From PALSA-894 sp963757565 (lineage in GTDB: Bacteria > Pseudomonadota > Alphaproteobacteria > Rhizobiales > Xanthobacteraceae): DNA of 64,000 nucleotides. The notes beneath the pieces are model-generated. The model saw only the letters and a list, made by a program, of their open reading frames with translations. It made no database searches and was not told the origin of the DNA. Below are positions 61,703-64,000 of this stretch, one piece after another. The stretch's first letter is position 1. Each line of letters starts with the position of its first letter. The DNA lies in contig CAVWSB010000007.1 of NCBI GenBank assembly GCA_963757565.1, positions 13,765 to 77,764 on the forward strand, given 5' to 3'. The position numbers and the translations under genes were made by a program.

Positions 61703-62145
61703 TTAAACCGAGCCGCCACAACCGCGCAGCCGCTGCCCAAAGACGCGCAACCGATCCAGGTTTCCGGGCACAGCGTGGTATTGGTAATAGCCCAGCACAA
61801 CCTTCTGCAGCCACGCGCCGACTGACGCAATCGGCTCATGCTTCCGGCAGCGAAGCTCTGCCTTAATGGCATTAGCTTCGCAACCATCCGCTTCTTCGCC
61901 GTCATGCGCCAGACGATAAAAGCTCCATTGCTCATGCCGCTTCCCGCAGAAATGCGTGAACCCCAGGAACGTGAAGGTTTCCGGCTTTCCCTCGCCACGC
62001 TGCTTCCGATCGCGAGCGGCGAACCGCCCGAACTCGATCAGCCGCGTCTTGTCCGCATTTAACTCCAGACCGAACTTCGCCAGCCGTTCCTGGAAATCCT
62101 CGAGGAACCGCTCGGCATCAGCTCGGTTTCGAAGCCCACCACAAG
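61703..62145 (-). pseudogene. group II intron reverse transcriptase/maturase, C-terminal exon interrupted by a second intron, frameshifted
   Basis: Reading leftward from the intron edge: LVVGFETRADAERFLEDFQ-type sequence, RLAKFGLELNADKTRLIEFGRFA, GKPETFTFLGFTHFCGK, then (other frame) FIVWRMTAKKRMVAKL and AWLQKVVLGYYQYHAVPGN. This is the region just after the YADD catalytic motif through the maturase domain. The N-terminal part is not in the window. One or two indels. Confidence 0.75.
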
Positions 62146-62184
62146 GTGAGTAGGCCCGGGGAATCTCACCCCGAGCCTCTCTCA

Positions 62185-62218
62185 GAACCGTACGTGAACC
62201 TCTCAGCTCATACGGCTC
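62185..62218 (-). ncRNA. group II intron domain V
   Basis: 34 bases that fold as GAGCCGTATGAGC...ACGGTTC, the catalytic hairpin of group II introns, 39 bases before the intron end. Confidence 0.75.
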
Positions 62219-63468
62219 CCGCCATGGAGCCACGCCGCACGCCCATCTGCCAGTGCGCCCACAACTTCGGATCGCGTCTCGAGATACGCGCGACCCAGTG
62301 TGTCGCCCTTCGCAAATGACCACGAAGCTTCTTGTATTTTCGCTCGGCCCATCGGGCCAAGGAGCGATCCAGTTGACGCATCGGCGGATAAAGCGCCGAA
62401 CGATAAAACCGTCCATAATATTGGAGCCAACCTCGGATCACCGGATTAAACATCCGGGATAGATCTTCGATTTGCTTGTCACTGCGTAGATGCAGATCCC
62501 AGCTTCGAATCTCGGCCCGGATGGCTTTCACCGCTTTGTCAGAAATTGCTGGACTGAAATTGATGAAGTGCTTACCCTCGCGATTCTTCGATCGCCGTCG
62601 GCCGAAAAGTGTAGCCGAGAAAATCGAATTTCTCGTTTGGATAAGTCCTTCTCCGGTAATCATCCTTGCAATAGACAACTTTCGTCTTTTCGGGATGAAG
62701 TTCCAATCCGCATTCCTTCAAACGCGCGGCTATGGCGGTCCGAATCTCCTGAGCTTTCGCCTCTTTCCTGCAATGTACGATGGCATCGTCGGCATATCGT
62801 TCAAACGGTACCTGCGGATGTTTCTCCGCCATCCATCGATCAAAAGCATAGTGCAGGAACAGATTTGCCAACAGAGGGCTGATGACTCCACCTTGCGGCG
62901 TGCCCTTCTCACGCGGGATCAACTGGCCATCGTCCTCTTGCACCGGCGCCTTCAACCAGCGCTCGATGTAGAGAACAACCCACTTCTCCTTGGCGTGTTT
63001 CTTGACCGCTCGTATCAGCAGATCGTGTGGGATGTTGTCGAAAAAGCCCTTGATGTCCAGATCGATGATCCAGTCATGCCACCAGCATCGCTGGCGCGCC
63101 TGCCCCACCGCTTCCAGCGCCGACTTCCTGGGGCGATACCCATAGGAATCCGGATGAAAGAGTGGGTCCACCAGTGGCTCCAGTTTCAACTTCACCACCA
63201 TTTGCGCGATCCGATCCGAAACGGTCGGTATGCCCAGTTTCCTTTCTCCACCGTTCGCCTTCGGTATCTTCACCGTGCGCACCGGCGGCGGAAAGTAACT
63301 GCCCGACGACATCCGATTCCAGATCTTATAGAGATTTTTCTTCAATCTCTTCTCAAAGTCCGTAATCGACTGTTCGTCGACCCCTGCCGCTCCTTTATTC
63401 GCTCTTACTCGCTTATACGCTTCCCAGACCTCCCACTTCGAAATAACAAACGGCTTTGCCTCACTCAT
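62208..63468 (-). CDS. ltrA: group II intron reverse transcriptase/maturase, one frameshift
   Basis: MSEAKPFVISKWEVWEAYKRV, then GAAGVDEQSITDFEKRLKKN (RT0), SYFPPPVRTVKIPKANGGERKLGIPTV (RT1-2), DLDIKGFFDNIPHDLL (RT3), GTPQGGVISPLLANLFLHYAFDRWM (RT4), FERYADDAIVHC (catalytic YADD) and LELHPEKTKVVYC (RT6). After an indel near 62,600 the maturase part reads RMFNPVIRGWLQYYGRFYRS. It ends within domain V without an HNH endonuclease, so mobility would use DNA replication forks. About 418 residues. It splices the intron and copies it into DNA. Confidence 0.9.
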
Positions 63469-64000
63469 CGGCTCCTCCCATTGCTGGTTGGCTCATTGAA
63501 TTCGGCTCCATAACACAACCCCTTGGCTCCATCTCCTTTCGGAGACTTCACAGCTACTACGGGTTGCTCCGCCCCTGAGCTCCGCTTCCGTACTCTCGCT
63601 CTCGTGGTTCTTCCACTTGAAGCTTCTCTGTTTGCATCGGAGTCCCAGGTTCCCACGTTCCGCTCTACCGCCTCTCGGCAAGCTCAGGCCACCTTAATGC
63701 CGGATGCCACTCCGTCCGTAAACAGGTATCGCCGGAGTTGATCCCGCAGTAACGACTCCCCTGCGGTTTTGACATCGTCCCTACGCTTTCGACACGTCAT
63801 CAGTGGTTCCTTTGCAGTCCTCTTCTTGCCAGTCACCTGACCTGGTTCTTTCCAGGCCTTTTCCATCTGCGCTCACAACCATGGCTTTTGCCCACAGCCG
63901 CCAGAGGTGGTTTGGAACCTGCTCCTGTAAGCCGGTCCCGAGGGGCCTCCCCTCATCGGTAAAGCAGTTACGCACTGCGGGCCCTCTTCGGCCCTCTGCG

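Larger units (their letters stand above)
62146..64000 (-). mobile_element. group II intron with its own reverse transcriptase; 5' end at or beyond the right edge
   Basis: The 3' end is recognisable: a 34-base domain V (62185-62218, GAGCCG and CGGTTC arms), then a hairpin and the boundary CTACTCAC at about 62146. Upstream of the reverse transcriptase lies about 500 bases of structured, non-coding sequence typical of domains I-III. A GTGCG at 63975 could be the 5' end, but the sequence before it does not continue the interrupted host gene, so the true end is probably off the window. Confidence 0.75.

Noticed and set aside
63975..63975. GTGCG as the certain 5' end of the group II intron
   Set aside because: The 25 bases before it do not encode the reverse transcriptase segment expected from the 3' exon.

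Overview
The window does not read as one genome. It looks like a frameshift-rich composite of at least five unrelated bacterial blocks, and genes are cut where the blocks meet. Block A (about 1-28,095) resembles Verrucomicrobia of the Chthoniobacterales type, judged from gene content and my memory of protein similarity. Block B (about 28,095-31,592) is actinobacterial (metalloprotease, tilS, hpt, folE order). Block C (about 31,592-34,676) is one fragment of a giant Ig-like/beta-helix/PKD surface protein. Block D (about 34,677-56,735) is alphaproteobacterial, rhizobial in character (dnaG-rpoD, tripartite tricarboxylate receptor, BrnT/BrnA-like pair, FkbM, alcohol dehydrogenase). Block E (about 56,735-64,000) looks acidobacterial (TonB-dependent receptor C-terminus, putative glycoside hydrolase, group II intron). 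Single-base indels break most long genes in block A, the dnaG region and block E, so 'CDS' coordinates there span several frames.

Block A, left to right: a DUF2339 membrane protein; a NIF3-family protein; a small zinc-ribbon membrane protein; a leftward run of sugar epimerase, 6-phosphogluconolactonase, msrA, a membrane-anchored unknown, fabG, an HEWLH-motif protein and a Gfo/Idh/MocA oxidoreductase; a TPM-domain protein; holB-tmk; an EVE-domain protein; a polysaccharide deacetylase; and a PHP-glycosyltransferase fusion. An integron-type gene cassette array without an integrase follows (15.4-18.4 kb), then a repeat-rich intergenic tract, a methyltransferase, a peptidoglycan-binding-like protein, a hybrid histidine kinase, an RlpA-like protein, mutS and a truncated S9 peptidase.

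The most interesting signal is in block A. The 10-mer GCCTAACGAG (extended consensus GCCTAACGAGT) occurs 12 times exactly outside the array, with about a dozen near matches, on both strands. I found no exact copy in blocks B-E. It sits inside conserved coding regions using the rare leucine codons TTA/CTA, supplies stop codons at gene ends, and forms one inverted pair (hairpin) at the end of a rightward gene facing holB. This is how DNA uptake sequences behave in Neisseria and Pasteurellaceae. The same 8-9 bases form the extended outer box of every attC site in the cassette array. A link between an uptake-like genomic motif and integron cassettes is the best candidate here for an undescribed system, but it rests on pattern alone and needs a whole-genome count.

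Blocks B-E are mostly ordinary genes. Points of note are a group II intron lying next to the catalytic YADD site of a second reverse transcriptase gene, an alphaproteobacterial DnaG without zinc-ligand cysteines, a 25-residue membrane peptide gene followed by a terminator, and a tRNA with a CAU anticodon of the tRNA-Ile2 type.
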